This document shows positions 12,970-26,304 of a stretch of DNA of 64,000 nucleotides, one piece after another (the first letter of the stretch is position 1; each line of letters begins with the position of its first letter). The stretch covers positions 48,818,758 to 48,882,757 of the forward strand of contig OX485805.1 of the NCBI GenBank assembly GCA_950295325.1. The letters are read 5' to 3'. A model generated the notes under the pieces. It was not told the origin of the DNA, searched no databases, and worked only from the letters and a program-made list of their open reading frames with translations. A program made the translations under genes and the position numbers. Origin of the DNA: Polytrichum commune (lineage: Eukaryota; Streptophyta; Polytrichopsida; Polytrichales; Polytrichaceae).

Positions 12970-13089
12970 AGATGAGGTACAGTTTAGTCTGCAAGGGGAA
13001 GATATTTTTTAGCTTACTAATGGCAAGTGTCATGCGTTTACATTTTAATATGCAAGAGGAAGATATTCTTGAGTATAATAATGACACGT

Positions 13090-13543
13090 GTCATTTGTGT
13101 ACACTTTAGTCAACTTGTAGACCATTGTGGAACATAGACATCCACCTCATAACACTATTGAACATACTCATGCCAAGAAATTAGTAAGTGCACTTGAATA
13201 CCAAGTGTCATGAGGTGACACTAACGATAAAGTTGTTGATCATTAGTGTAACCTAGCATACGCCTCAAAACAAGGTCAGTGACATTATTACGCATGTGAC
13301 ACTAAATACAACAAGCATTTATGGTATTTAGTGTCACATGCGTAATAGTGTCACTTACAATGTTTTGAGGTGTATGCTAGGTTACACTAATGATCAACAA
13401 CTTTATCATTAGTGTCACCTCATGACACTTGGTATTCAAGTGCACTTACTAATTTCTTGGCATGAGTATGCTCAATAGTGTTATGAGGTGGATGTCTATG
13501 TTCCACAATAGTCTATAACTTGATTAAAAGTGTACACAAATGA
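13090..13543. repeat. Large inverted repeat (fold-back), about 220-bp arms, 14-bp loop
   Basis: The left arm (13090-13309) and right arm (13324-13543) are reverse complements with scattered mismatches; the spacer is AACAAGCATTTATG. Both arms end at the loop in the GTGACACTAAATAC motif of repeat family B, so the palindrome looks like two family-B sequences joined head to head. A transcript across it would fold into a long hairpin. Similarity continues weakly outside the arms. Confidence 0.9.
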
Positions 13544-13589
13544 TCCTTGGCATTAGTTCAAGCATATGTTCCTCACTGCATAGTAAAAT

Positions 13590-13840
13590 GCAACACATAA
13601 CACCTACCATTAGTAATGATATCTTCCACTTGCAAATTAGAATGCAAAACTATCATCTCAAGTATCCAAATGTACCACGCTAAATGTTATGTATTTTTTT
13701 CACTTTAAAAAATTGTTGATCTTGACAAATGGTATCGTGTTTGACAATTAGTGGATGTGACACTTTGAAACCTCTATGCATCTACTTTAGGCCCTTTGCA
13801 AATAGTGTACATGACACTAAATACCATAAATGGTGTAGTG
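13590..13840 (+). repeat. Dispersed repeat family B, copy 2
   Basis: Matches the intronic copy at 8755-9110, including ATATCTTCCACTTGCA, GCAAAACTATCATCT, GACACTTTGAAACCTCT and the ACTAAATACCATAAATGGTGTA end. It lies immediately right of the fold-back palindrome and is probably part of the same insertion complex. Confidence 0.7.
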
Positions 13841-14169
13841 GTTTACTGAGTACTTTCTTTAGTTCTATTTCCATGGAAAGGGTATAATAGATATTAACTA
13901 CAATACTCCTCCTATAGTCTTACAACCTCTCCATTAGACCTACTTACCTATGAACATGGAAAATGTTTTTGGTAGCATTGGATGACCGTCGAAATTCGAT
14001 CAAAGTATTCATGATCAAGGATTGGTCCCCATGGCTTGCCATCCTTTTCATGAGGTCAAGGAGGTGAATCCAAAAACTTCTCATACATTTTCTACCACCT
14101 TCCAAATCCACCCCCCGTGGCCCCACCTTACCCCCATCAACCCTCCTACTCCACATGGTCTTTGAAGTA

Positions 14170-14834
14170 CACTCTAATCTCGTTAATGCAACACTTGTTT
14201 ATACGACACCCTCAATATTACGACACATTTTTGCGAGACCCAACTTTCTAGTTCAGAACTCCCTCCTTTATACGACTACGACACTCGATAATGTAATATT
14301 TAGAATCTCCGTTTTGTCATATTAAAGAGGCAGTTAATGTTTAAATTCTTTTTATCTATGTTATGTACATCTAAAATACATCCATTTTCACTTGGGAACT
14401 ACTTGGAAACTTCACTTATCATTGGGAACTTAATGAGATAAAACATCATGCATCATTGTTGTTTATTTTCTTATTAAAGAACTCTTTATGTCTTGGTGTT
14501 AATGAAAATATTAGTTTTCAAAAGTTCCTAGGGAATTTAGATAACAATTGTTAACTTGGGTAGGCAACACTAGAGATCTTTAGACTCCTATTTCAAGAGT
14601 TCTTGAGAATAATTGTATTTGTTTGGAGTTATGAGTTATTATTTCATACCATCTATATTGCTTAAACTTGTTGTGTGTGTGTGTGTGTGTATAAAGCTCA
14701 TATTGCTTATGTTTTCGTATTCCCTCAATAATACGACAACATTATGACATTTGTCATATTTATGAGACAATGACACCTTGATAATACAATTTTTTTGTGT
14801 TTCCCAAACGTGTCATACTAAAGAGGGAGAACAA
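14170..14834. mobile_element. pogo-like non-autonomous DNA transposon
   Basis: The ends match the 2-kb pogo-like element at 44734-46799. The left end is CACTCTAATCTCGTTAATGC. The right end, reversed, contains GTTCTCCCTCTTTAGTATGA. Both sides carry a TA, as expected for Tc1/mariner/pogo insertion. Several internal ATACGACA-type repeats lie near the ends. A (GT)n run sits at about 14668-14692. No transposase is present, so movement would need a related autonomous element. Confidence 0.7.
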
Positions 14835-14839
14835 TACTC

Positions 14840-15557
14840 CACATGGTTAACCACCCTTGGGGTGCTCATTCATGCTCATGTGGCATTGTTAGAGGCCAAG
14901 GTCCGGGGAGAAAGTTGAGGAGGCAAACATTTCAAAACTATTGTCAACTAAGTGTTATGGCTTCAATATTGGTCAACTAAGTCACCTAATGCTTTCGAAA
15001 TAGAGTCCGGGGAGTTATGTAGAGAAAATGGATAATTTCCTAGCTTCTAGGAGGTGGCTCGGATTTTTCAAATTTTACCTGGAAGTGGGCCTAGAGAGTG
15101 CAAATTTTATCAGTTGATATCCCCCATTTCCGAATGTATTTGGGCAATTAGCTGACATTTTTTTTTCATTTATCCAATTTCCTAAATGTCTAAAATGGGG
15201 TTGGTTTTGTATTTTGGTGGTGGATGTTTATTCCCTCGCCATTTTTTTTCTTTAAGTTTCATTGTCATTCATTCCCCCCCCCCCCCTTTTCAAGTGTGCA
15301 GGGTTAAAAAATATTGGCATTCGCTCTCAATTTTTTTGTTTAAATAATATCCTTAGCATGAATTGAACCTGGCAAAGCCCCTACCATCTTAGGACCAAGG
15401 ATGTAGCCTTTAAAAAATACAAGATCCACAAAGGGTCCAAGTATTTTCCGAAGGGTGGTTAGTATTGAAAGTCACGAAATTTGCGTACCATTGCCATTAG
15501 TATCAACTGCCCCAAACGAATAAGACACATCACTCACACTCGGTGTATTAGGAGAAT
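14840..15557. other. Intergenic, no supported gene
   Basis: No gene is seen. The stretch contains homopolymer runs (C at about 15274-15287, several T runs) and may include the 3' flank of the hAT remnant that follows on the minus strand. Confidence 0.4.
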
Positions 15558-16194
15558 TCAAATAAGAAGAGGGATTAACATACAAAAATGATGTTTACTG
15601 TCATTCTTCCAAAGTGGGACAACATCATTGATAATGTCATCTATCCCCTCATCTAGCCCTTCCAAGGCAATTTGCAACATTGCCTCGAGATTCTTATTGC
15701 CCAACCTATTTCTAACTTTAGTCTTGATCAAATTATGCACACTAAAAGCACGCTCACACGTTGTTGTAGAAACACATTGCACATGAGCTAACTCTGCAAG
15801 AACGAGGAGGTTGGGGTACCGTACTTGCAAAGCATGATTCCAAGTTATCATGCCCCACAAATCCCTTAAATTCTTATCCACCCATTCCGTAGTGCACTGA
15901 AGTTTAAAGGCTACAAAATTTACGCTTACATGCTGCCTGGTCCACAAAAGGAGGTGGTTTGAAACTTCCATGTGAGCGGTCTACCCCATAAAGGCCCAAC
16001 AAAGTATCCAATTCAAAGATACACCAATTTTGTAAGCCCACTTGCCCTAAAGGCATATTAGTCAGGTTTAAAATCTTAAAGCAAGAAATCAAGTCATTGT
16101 CACTGAAGTGTGCATCAAGGGCGGAACTCCAACTATGCATAGTATTAAAAAATATATGTATGGTTGACTGCCCGTCATGAAAAATGCCTTTCAA
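15558..16194 (-). pseudogene. hAT-type transposase remnant
   Basis: Two overlapping minus-strand frames, 16194-15904 and 15971-15558, together look like the C-terminal half of a hAT transposase. The downstream frame has the dimerisation-region signature, including a YPNLLVLAELA stretch, then TTTCERAFSVHNLIKTK and RNRLGNKNLEAMLQIALEG. The upstream frame has the preceding PPPFVD stretch and a conserved-looking LLGLYG. A frameshift near 15935 separates them, and the N-terminal catalytic half with its BED finger is absent. It resembles the ZNF862-like branch. It is a dead copy; terminal repeats were not found. Confidence 0.8.
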
Positions 16195-17365
16195 TCAGTA
16201 ATTTGTTATGGATACTCCTAGGGCAACTTGCCTAAATCTTGGCAATTTTTTTTTAATCGGCACATTTCCGAAAACCTAGATTTTTCTTCCAAAACCCCTT
16301 CCTAAACACTTCTATTTCATTTGGAAATTCTCAAAATCAACCGGCTAGCTTGTAACTAACTGCTGTCACTCCATGTTCATTGTTTTGAAAGAGAGGATTA
16401 TCATATATGAGCGTATTTCTCATCCTTCCAACATAAAAACTTTACCCCTTATATGTTTGTGGCCAAGTCATCCTAAATGACTAGGACTGGACTAATTTGA
16501 GGTCTTTAAAGTTGATTCTAGTACCATTTAAACAAAACAAAAACCTCCAAGATGCGTATTACTTCAAGGTTTTTATGTTGAATGAATGAGGGATACATAC
16601 ACATTCGATAACTCCCTCTATCCATGCTCTTGAAGCCATTATCGAATGCACCAAATTACTCTAACCTTGTGATTTAGTGTGACCCACACTATTCATTATC
16701 ATACCAAATACCAATTATGTTGTAATCACTAGGTGGCATCTAGACAGGTGCCGTATGACACTTGGCACTACATAACAATTCACGAAGACCAATCTAATTA
16801 GCATGGCACAACAAATTTGAATGGCACACCAAAATTAAATTTTAACATTCATTGATATGGGCAAATAAGTTGCCTCATGGTAATATATTGACATTCCACA
16901 CTACTTAAATACTTATTACCACAAGTAAAAATACACATGATCTATTTTTATTATTGTGATTTCTATACGGAAGAATGAACTAAGTTGTAAGTTTTGGCCC
17001 AAGGTAATTTGCATGCGTGAAGGCAACCTAAGAATTGCACATGTATCAGTGCAGGCTGTGGACGAGGATGAAAGTTCTCCACTTCTTCATCCATCCTGGG
17101 GTAGAGACTTCTCGTCACTTTGGACAACTCTCCAAGAGCTAGAATGCGACGAAGCTCTCTTGGAGCTGGCGGGAAGAGTCGCGATTGCAAGTCACAATTT
17201 GCTCGAGTTTTAATCTGACGAGGCTCAGATCGAGAATCCCATTCGATCAGTTTTATCAGGACATTCGAATCGCTGAAATTGGTTCAGATTCGGATCCATT
17301 TGGAGTGAGTTTTGCATGAAACCCTAATGCAGAGGTGTGTGAGGGGGATTTAGAAAGAATTCAAG
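16195..17365. promoter_or_regulatory. Family-G repeat fragments followed by the kelch gene 5' region
   Basis: 16400-16640 contains two opposed fragments of repeat family G (the CTCATCCTTCCAACATAAAA and TGTTGAATGAATGAGGG motifs). From about 16960 to 17365 the base composition rises toward that of exons and runs into the kelch start codon at 17366, so this part is probably promoter and 5' UTR. No core promoter element is certain. Confidence 0.4.
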
Positions 17366-20300
17366 ATGAAGTGGGTGCAATGCGGGCCTGGCGATTTCAA
17401 AGGCGAGCCTCCTTCTCCCCGCAGGTAAAAGAAACACTGCTTCCATTCCCTTGAATTCCAATTCAGATCTGCGCTTAAACCTCATTTTCTTCATTTCTTA
17501 ATGGCGACCTCGAAGAATGGCCAATTCGTGTGGATCTCTTTATGAATCCTGTCTGAATACTACTAGAGTCCTGGAGAAATGAAAATCTGAAGAAGATATG
17601 AATCCGATGTTGCCATCGACGTGAATTATGGTGTTGCTTCATCTTCGAGTTGGTCGAAGTCTACATGTAATCCTGAAACGGACATCATGAGAATTAGAGA
17701 ATCAGAGGGCTCCTTTTAAAGGTGAACACCTTGCTTGAACGGGCGCGGCCTCGACGAGTGGCCCAAATCATGTATGAGAAAGATTTGAGCCATGAGAAAT
17801 TAGAAACTGAAGAAGAGATGATTCCGATGTTGCCACCGGTAATGAATTATGGTGTTTGCTTCATCTTTGAGTTGGTCCAAGTCTCTACGTAAACCCGTCC
17901 CCAAAACGGGCATCACGAGAATTGGAGAGCCCGAATACTATTGCCTCCTTTAACACCTTAACACCTTGATGGACAGTCCATTGACGAGCGGCCAAAACGT
18001 GCGGATCTCTCCTAAGAATCCTATGTGAGTAAGATTGAGTCCAGAAGGAATTCGAAATTGAAGAAGAGATGACTCCAATGTTGCCACCGGCGTGTGGTGC
18101 TGCTTTGTCTTCAAGTTGGTCTAAGTCTATATGTAATCCCGAAACGTGCATCACGAGAATTAGAGGAGGCCCTCGAAGACTACTACCTTCTTTGAAAGGT
18201 GAACCACTTGAATGACATTTAGTTTACTACTAGTCTCTTAGTGGGGGACCTCGAAGAGTGGCCAAATCGCGTGGATCTCTCCTATGAATCCTGTCTGAGT
18301 ATGACCAGAGCTCGGGAGAAATTCGAAATTGAAGAATAGATGACTCCGATGTTGCCACCGGCGTGAATTATGGTGTTGTTTCATCTTCGAGTTGGTGTAA
18401 GTCTATATGTAGTCCAGAAACGGGCAGCTCGAGAGGGCTCGTCGAGGTGCCCGAAGACTACTGCTTCTTCCTTTTCATGAGCTTTCTAATCGTCCTTTCA
18501 GTCGATGATATGTGCATATATTTCACAGTATATCTGTGAACATTTACTGCCTTTTTGGCTTCAGGGTTTATCCCTGTCAGCTCATCTTGACTTTTAGATT
18601 CTTTGGCATTTGTAAAATCGCCTCTAGATTCCATCCATATGAGCACAGTACTTTAAAAAACTGCAAATACTTGGTGACAAATCTCCAGTGATCAGAGCCT
18701 TAGAAGTGGCCTGAATTGGGACAAATTGAAATTTGAAGTGTTTCACCATTTCCAGTTGAGGTTGTGAAAGAGTTAAAGCTGTGGACAAGTTTAATATTCT
18801 TTCGTCCATGAGCTTCTAATTCACTGACATGTGCAAATATTGCACCAATATATCTGTGCACATATATTGCCCTTTTGGCTTCAGGGTTTTCCCCTGTAAG
18901 CATATCTTGACTTCTCGATTCTTGGCATTTACGAACTGCCTCTAGATTCCAATCATCTAAGTGCAGTACCTCAAGAAACTGCAACAACTTGATGTCAAAT
19001 CTCCAATTTCAAGAGCCTCGCCTATGACCAAAAGAAATAGGTTGAAATATTGGCATTCGACAATTGGTGGATTGTACTCACTTTCTTATGCTCAATGCTG
19101 AAAGAGGCTGTGGTGTCTGGCAGTGGGCACTCTGCAGTACGTGTGAGAGGGAATCAAGTAGTCATCTTTGGTGGACTCCATGACAAGAAATTTCTTCATG
19201 ATCTCATTGTTCTTGACATAGGTATGATTTTACTTCTGTTTTTGGTTATGTTGGACCTTATTGCTTTAGTTGGACTATGTATGGGTGTTACATGTTACTT
19301 GTTCAGAGGGCTTAAAAATTTAGCTGTGTTCTTCCTGATGTAGCTACTTGGATATTTTCTATAAGATTGTTGTGGAGTGTTGAATCTTGTTCCTCATGCT
19401 GGTTGCAGAGAACAGAGTTTGGTATCAGCCAGAGTGTACAGGTACTGAGGATGGGAGTTTGGTGGGTCCAAGCCCACGAGCCTTTCATGTGGCTGTTGCA
19501 ATCGATTGCCACATGTTCATTTTCGGTGGCCGCTGTGGCCGTAAGCGGTTCGATCCTTTAACATTATTGCAACTGACTGTTTATGTTATTAGCCACGTAC
19601 AATTTCCACAGTTTATTTTCATGTCTAACGTCGTGGATATTCTTAGAAGGTTACTGATTGTGCTTATCAAAGCCTTTTCACGTATAGCACTGATTGGCTC
19701 ATCAATAGACACAGGGACAGTTTCTTTGATGTGTAAAGCTATATGAAAAGTGAAATAGTTTATATAATTTTAGTTCTTCACTTCATTGTTCTTGAAGAGT
19801 CCTGATGTCTGCCCTCATATCTCATTATCAAATCGACTGTCACTGACTTTTTCTAGATCTGGGGTTGCTCGACACAGGTTGGGAGATTTTTGGATGCTAG
19901 ACACTGGTGAGTATCCAAGTAGACATGAGATTCTTCTGTGGTGATGCTGAATCTGCTTGTTAATACGGATATCTACAATGAACCTATCCTGCAGTTTTAC
20001 TATAAACTGGTTTGTCAATTTGCTGCATCTAAGTTGAAGGAAGATCCCAAGAGGAGGCCACTGACTTTCTTCAATTGTACACAGATACTTGGCAGTGGGT
20101 AGAGCTTAGTGGTTATGGTGATCTTCCTCCTCCTCGAGACTTTGCAGCTGGTGCCTCTGTTGGTAATGGCAAGCTTGTCATGTGAGCCTCCCTCCTTTCT
20201 AGTTGGATCAAGATGCAAAAGGGTGTCTAGAGGTCAAGGGTATCTAGGCGTTCACTAATATTTCCGCCATTTCAAGGCTAAGCATGCTCATTTTGTTATT

Positions 20301-23300
20301 TGATTCAATGCATGCAACATTACTAAACTTATGGACTATGCAACATGAGCAGCATGTTTAGCCCTGGAAAAGGTATTTTTTTCTTCTAGCATCTTGAAAG
20401 TCAGTCTTGCATATTGGATTTATGTGCTCTAATTATGATGTGATGGCCTTCCATCATTTCTAACCATGAGGATGGAATTATATGTGCAGATATGGAGGTT
20501 GGGACGGCACAAAGTGGTTGGCTGATGTCTATGTACTTGATACAAGTATTTTCCTGGCCTTCATTGTTGTACAGATGTGCTTTTATATATATGATTTGTA
20601 TATTTTCCCTCCTTTTCTGAGTAGATCTATGTGTATGGCCTCCTGCAACATAATCTCTCACATAAATTTCTTATGTGTATCATCAGTAGAGTAAGGACAG
20701 CATTTTCTAACTTTTCCCAACATTCTTGATTCAGTTTCTTTGGAATGGAGGTCTCTGCCATTGACAGGGCCAGCACCAGCTCCACGATGTGGCCACAGTG
20801 CAACCATGGTAGAGAAGCGCATGCTAATCTTTGGTGGGCGAGGTTTGTATTCTTATTCACAGTTATATTTTCAGTTGGAGAACACATCTGCTTCGTGACG
20901 TTTGGATATCCTGTACATGTCTCTCGGCGTCCAGTGTTTGAATTTGTAAATTACTTTTGCTGAGCTGCAGGAGGTGGTGGCCCTATCATGGGTGATCTAT
21001 GGGCATTGAAAGGTCTCTTTGATGAAGGTAAGGTCTAATTCCTTAATTGATTAATGGCAGCATGGTTACATCTTTGTCATCAACAACTTTGGGCTAAGAA
21101 AGCTGAATTGTTGGGCTGCATGCATACCAGTGGCTCAAAGCCATAAATGTAAGAACTGCACTTAGCTTTTTGTGAATCACAGCAGGATAATAAAGGCTAT
21201 TGAAGTAGGCGGCAAGTATGAAGAGAACGTGAGATCCTAAATAGGTAGGTTTACCACTCCAGTTCTAATCCAGTCTTGCCTATTTTGTGGGATGAAGAAC
21301 GGGAGCCACCAGCTTGGACACAACTCAAGCTTCCAGGTTCTGGTCCTGCACCTCGCTGTGGTCACTCCACCACCCCAGGTGGATCTCAGGTCTGTAAGTC
21401 GGTCTCTACTGCAGTATACTGTCAATTTGCTCCTTATTGTCCTGTTCCTCATATGGCAACTACTTTTCAGTTTGCACCTTCTGGCACTAGTTGGATGACT
21501 AAAATGAAATTGCTCATCCTATGTGTCTGGTTTTCTGGCATTGCAGTTGTTAATATTTGGAGGCCATGGAACTGGTGGATGGCTCACACGTTATGACATC
21601 TATCATAGTGATTGTGTTGTTCTTGATCGAGGTTTGTGTGCTTTTTCTAAATTTAATTATTTTCCTTACATTGTTCATTGTTCAGTCCCCCCATCGTTGT
21701 AGTCCAACCCCTCTCAAGCCTTCATACTATTTCCCACCTTGACATTGGTATATCTCTGCAGCAACGGCACACTGGAAGAAGATGCCCGTCAGTAATGAAC
21801 CGCCCCCACCAAGGGCATACCATACCATGACCCGCATTGGTTCTCGGTTCCTGCTGATTGGAGGTTACGATGGCAAATCCACCTTCAGCGATATGTGGTG
21901 GCTAGTATCTGAAGGTCTTTTTTCTCTTCTCTCAAGTGCTTTTGGTATTCTTACATGAAACTTTGAAAGCAGCAGTTTTAACAGTTTACTTTGAGACCAA
22001 GTAGACCACAGACTGGAGCTTAAGCCTACTGTGCACTTCTTTGGATCCCTGTGTTATTTTTTTATGTTGTACTTACAACTACAATTGTGCGGGTCACTGG
22101 CAGAGGACCCAATTGCCAAACGGGCGGTTCTGTCCCCGGCCAACAGTTTCAAAAATGCCAGTCCTGCAGGAGCTAGGACATCCCCAGGCCAGTCACCTTC
22201 AGGAGATAGTAAGGTATAATTCAGCATTCACATTTACAAACATAGATAAAGGTTGAAACCTGACACATCCACTTGGATCTTGTGCATTGATCTGGAGATA
22301 TCTACTTTTGGTAGGCCTTGATCAAAATTATTTCTTGAGATTTCTCTAATATGTTTCAGTGGTTCAGCAGAATAGTGGCCAAGGGTCGCCATCACCACTG
22401 CATGAACTGCGACAGCGTCTTGGGCTACCTCCTGTTGTTGTCGCCCCAGCTCCTGAGATGATTAGTGATGATAAGGAGCTTCTTGCCTTAGGGCAGGCCT
22501 TGTCAGAGAACACTGGATCCAGTCCAGGCACAACAACCTCAATGTTGGAGGTATGTTGTCTGTTCAATATTGTGGAGGTATTATGCAATGGATTCTTGAA
22601 ACCTCTTAACTCACTCAACTGTGTGTATGATATTTTAATTTTACATATGCTGCAGTTAGTATCTTAGAAAAGTTAGGAAGCTTACTAGTTATGAAGGACA
22701 AACAGTCACAGGTGTTGATGATGGCTTACTGGTAAATTTGTGTAATTATAAGGTTTGAGCCACAATAATCACACTTCCAGAGGGTATAAATCATGTACTC
22801 TTTGTGTTTGCTACCAGTTGCTCCTTTCTATTCAATGATTGCTCTACAGCCCTATTATGGTCCTTCAATCGCCTCTATAGCTCCTTAGCTCCTCTGTTTC
22901 TTGGTCTGGCTTTGATGACTTTCTCTATCACCTCAGGCTGTAAGGAACCATTGGAAGCAGTCAGATGCACATTCAATACAACTGCGAGAGTTGAGCCCCC
23001 TACTTCGCGATTACAGACGTCTGCTTACCAAGATTCAAAGGTAGCCTTCTTGTAGCAGCTACTTGAAATTGCTGATGCGGATGATGTCTTGTGTTGAATT
23101 CTTGACCTGCAGTGCATTCTTGTTATGTTTTTTTGACATAAGTTGTGCTAGTGTCCTCATGAATGTGCTCCTTTAGTACATATGAATACCCCAGGTGAGT
23201 AAATGACTGCATCACACATATGTTGGTGGTTGGCCCTTAGCTGTTACTTTTAGGGAGTTCCATTAAATTCTGAGCTTATTAGGTAATTTTATATACCTTG

Positions 23301-24185
23301 AGCAAGCCTACTACTAGCCATAACATAGCGAGTTCCCTTTCATAGTGAACTTACTACTTGCTCCTACCTTGAGGCATAGGGTAGTCATTCCCTTGAGCAT
23401 ACCCAATCTCAAGTCTATCTCTAATTATTACATAGTGACCTCACTATTGAAGTTGCTCATACCTTAAGACATAATTTAAGCATTTGGAAAACATTGCCTT
23501 AGCTTTATCTTGGGCACCTCACATGGGAAACTTTGATATCTTAGAGTTTGTAAGGCAGCTTCTTGTAGACATGTGAGATACACACATGGATCGTTTTCAC
23601 AGCCCAGAGGGCACTTCTCTGGGCACTTTCAAATTTTGAAGGTCAAGAGCACAAGGGGAGGAGATTTAGAGCGGCCATGCTACTATACTCACGAAGGGAA
23701 AGTATTTTATTTTCTATAGTTCATTATTTCCCAAAGAAATTGGCACATGCATATGTTCACACGCTTTGTTTGCAGGAGCGGAATCTTGGAATCCTGGGCT
23801 TTGAATGAAGAAGGCACAAAGCTACACATTTACCGTTTCTACCACTTAAATGATGCTAACCAGGTAAACTAGTACTTGCAATGAAAGTTAAACACCTCTG
23901 AATCAAACAGGCATCTCCTGTTTCAATAGCAGGAACAATGTTTATGTATTTACACCTTACAGTGGAGGTTGTGAATATGTTCTGCCCAAGAATAGCTATC
24001 TAGGCATACGTTTGTTAAACTTACTATCCGCTGACTCCTGTGGCTAAAAATGCAATTTTTGTGAGGGTACCAAACTCCAGAGGATCTGATTTTGATTCAT
24101 TGACTGTCAGGTGCGAATGGATGACATCCCTGCATTGCTGGCAGAGTACAAGCAGCTTCTTCACCTGCATGGTACAATGGTTTAG
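17366..24185 (+). CDS. Kelch-repeat protein with C-terminal helical tail
   Basis: Sixteen exons give 511 residues with all phases consistent: 17366-17424, 19124-19221, 19409-19547, 19878-19906, 20085-20181, 20490-20545, 20735-20842, 20971-21027, 21298-21389, 21547-21631, 21762-21914, 22104-22208, 22360-22550, 22937-23040, 23776-23863 and 24111-24185. Residues of about 15-325 form a six-bladed kelch propeller, with double-glycine strands ([59 protein letters not shown]). A Pro/Ser/Gly-rich linker follows, then a helical segment with RNHWKQ and LLRDYRRL, and a last block with YRFYHL and [10 protein letters not shown]. This architecture is that of a conserved plant kelch family of unknown biochemical role; by analogy it is a protein-interaction scaffold. 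No F-box, signal peptide or membrane segment is present. Intron 1 (1.7 kb) is filled with duplicated sequence. A short linker exon could still be missing between 22550 and 22937. Confidence 0.9.
17504..18462 (+). repeat. Four imperfect tandem units of about 215-265 bp in kelch intron 1
   Basis: Units start near 17504, 17745, 17981 and 18247. Each carries in order a CTCGA-GAGTGGCC motif, GTGGATCTCTCCTATGAATC, GATGTTGCCACCGG, TCTTCGAGTTGGT and GTAATCCCGAAACG. Divergence between units is substantial, so the expansion is not recent. All lie inside the intron between exons 1 and 2. Confidence 0.8.
18472..19019 (+). repeat. Direct duplication of about 220 bp in kelch intron 1
   Basis: 18472-18700 and 18806-19019 share TTTTGGCTTCAGGGTTT, CATCTTGACTT, CTCTAGATTCCA and GACAAATCTCCA-like blocks in the same order. 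Together with the preceding tandem units they account for most of the 1.7-kb intron. Confidence 0.75.
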
Positions 24186-26304
24186 TGTTGATTGCTCTAA
24201 ACAGGATTCAAATCAAGGTCAGGTCCAATCTTCTTGTGTACAGGGAGATTGCTGTAGAAAATTCTTTAGCATAGTTTGTACAGCGGACTTGGTCTTCTGA
24301 ATATAACTGGCCAAATTGGGCAGCCATGGTCTTTTTGTGCATCGTTTTTCACAACTCCTCCTGCCTTGGACACACTTCCTGCAGTCGAATTGCTGGCAGA
24401 GTGAAGATACATGTATCTTACTTTTAGAAATTGTGATGCACATCCTCAAGGCTATGACAGAGGTACAGATTTTGTTTAATTAACAAGCAGATGATATTTG
24501 CATGTGTTGGATGAAACCCATTTATGTAGGTGTATACCACTTGCCTGAAACTTTCTGATACCAAATGTAAAGTACGTGCTGAACTTGATAAACTTTTTTT
24601 CGAGTACCTGATTTCTTGTACAGAATCTGCAGATGCACATGGATGTGCTCTCGTAGAGGTTCCTGTATCTACTAATGTCAGGGCACCAACTTGAAATGTT
24701 CAACACTCACACCATGAAGCCTTCATTTGTTGCAAGCAGATTCTTAATGTGTCAATCACTGTGACGAAGGAAATGTATGCAGTACCACCAGCTATTACTT
24801 ACTGCAGACCAATTTTACTTGCAGATGAGGTAAGAGTAATATGGGCTATGTCAAAACGATGGATAACTATACTTCAGAAGTAGATAGTTGAAGTTACACC
24901 TACATCTGAACTCACCACATCACAAATATCTAGATCCATATATCAACATTGAATTCATATTCATTCAATGACATCAAATGTGAATTATAACTACATTACC
25001 GAAACAATGGTTGCCAAAGATAGGGCTGCAATCATAATCTTTTGTTTCTGTATTTGAAAATTGTAGGTATAATGGTTGAATCAGTGCTTGATGAATCATT
25101 TCCTAAATTAGCACTCAGAATATTAAATTATGAAGGATAACCATAACTGAGTTGCACCTGACTAAGGATGAGGAACATCTGCACTGAACTTTCACAAATT
25201 AATGAAGGATAAAGAACCATGCAATTCTTTAACAAGGGATTGTTTCCATCAACCAAAAGCTATGCAAGTTCTTCGCCACACAACAAAAAATGTTGCTAAA
25301 AAGTTCCAACTTCTTACACATTGTATGTTTCCATGGTGAGCATCATATCAAAATTATTTTGCAAGTATCAATGGCCATCATATTCACCCAATGCGCAGGG
25401 GTTCAATTGAAGATTGGGTGTTTAAATAGGAGAAATTGAAGAGTAGGGATAATAATAATAATAATAATCATTGTTAATTCCTAAATGCCTACTACCCATT
25501 GGCCTCCCCAAAATTATTGACATAAGGATATAAACTTTCACAATTTTTAACTCCACATTTGGCAAATGAATGTCAAAATTTCAATCGTATAGATGTTCAA
25601 GTTGTGTAGGTGACCCATCCCTCAAAACATTTCAACCATCCAAGCATTTTCATGCGGAACATAATAAGCTATAAGTGATGAGGTGTCTCAACATCTAAGA
25701 AGTTTTCACCCAGACTTCTTATCAAGCTGCATGTCTTATGGACACCAATTGAACCAAAAAAATACCATTATAAAGCTTATGAAATCTCCAAACACAAACA
25801 ACTTTTAGATTTTGATTTGGCCACAATTTCATTTTCTTCATAAGCTATACAAATTGGACATAGAGGAGATAGTCCTTTGTTTTGGGGGCATAGACTTCGG
25901 ATGCACATGTTGCAGATCCTAATGGTAGATCTGGGCCACATTACATGACAAAAATTTCAAAAAAAATAAATATAAAAATGAAAAGGAAAAAAAATTGTTG
26001 TGTTGGGAAAGATATACTCTTGTCCCCTTGGTTGTGAATGCGGGCATGGGACACATGGCCATGGCCCATTCATGAACATGAGGTCAAAATCCAAGGAGGT
26101 TAGTCATCACAATACTTACATACTTGAGAGATGGAAGGTGATTGTGTGCACATCGCAGTTTTAGAAGAGAGCCACCAACTTATTCTAGAGGCCTCCTCCT
26201 TTGCACTAGTGCAATTACGAATGTGCACTAGAGCCACATCGCCCAAAAACGTCACTTTTATCATGACATGGACTCATTGTTTGTTATTTTATTTTGCCTT
26301 TTGC
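24186..26304. other. 3' region of the kelch gene, then intergenic
   Basis: The first few hundred bases should be 3' UTR. Past about 24.9 kb the sequence is AT-rich with no coding signal. A short (AAT)n run lies near 25450-25468. I see no further gene. Confidence 0.4.

Noticed and set aside
15270-15290. Poly-C and other long homopolymer runs (also near 30342, 31746, 40824, 41800)
   Set aside because: Simple low-complexity runs without an associated structure; possibly assembly-sensitive but not a feature.
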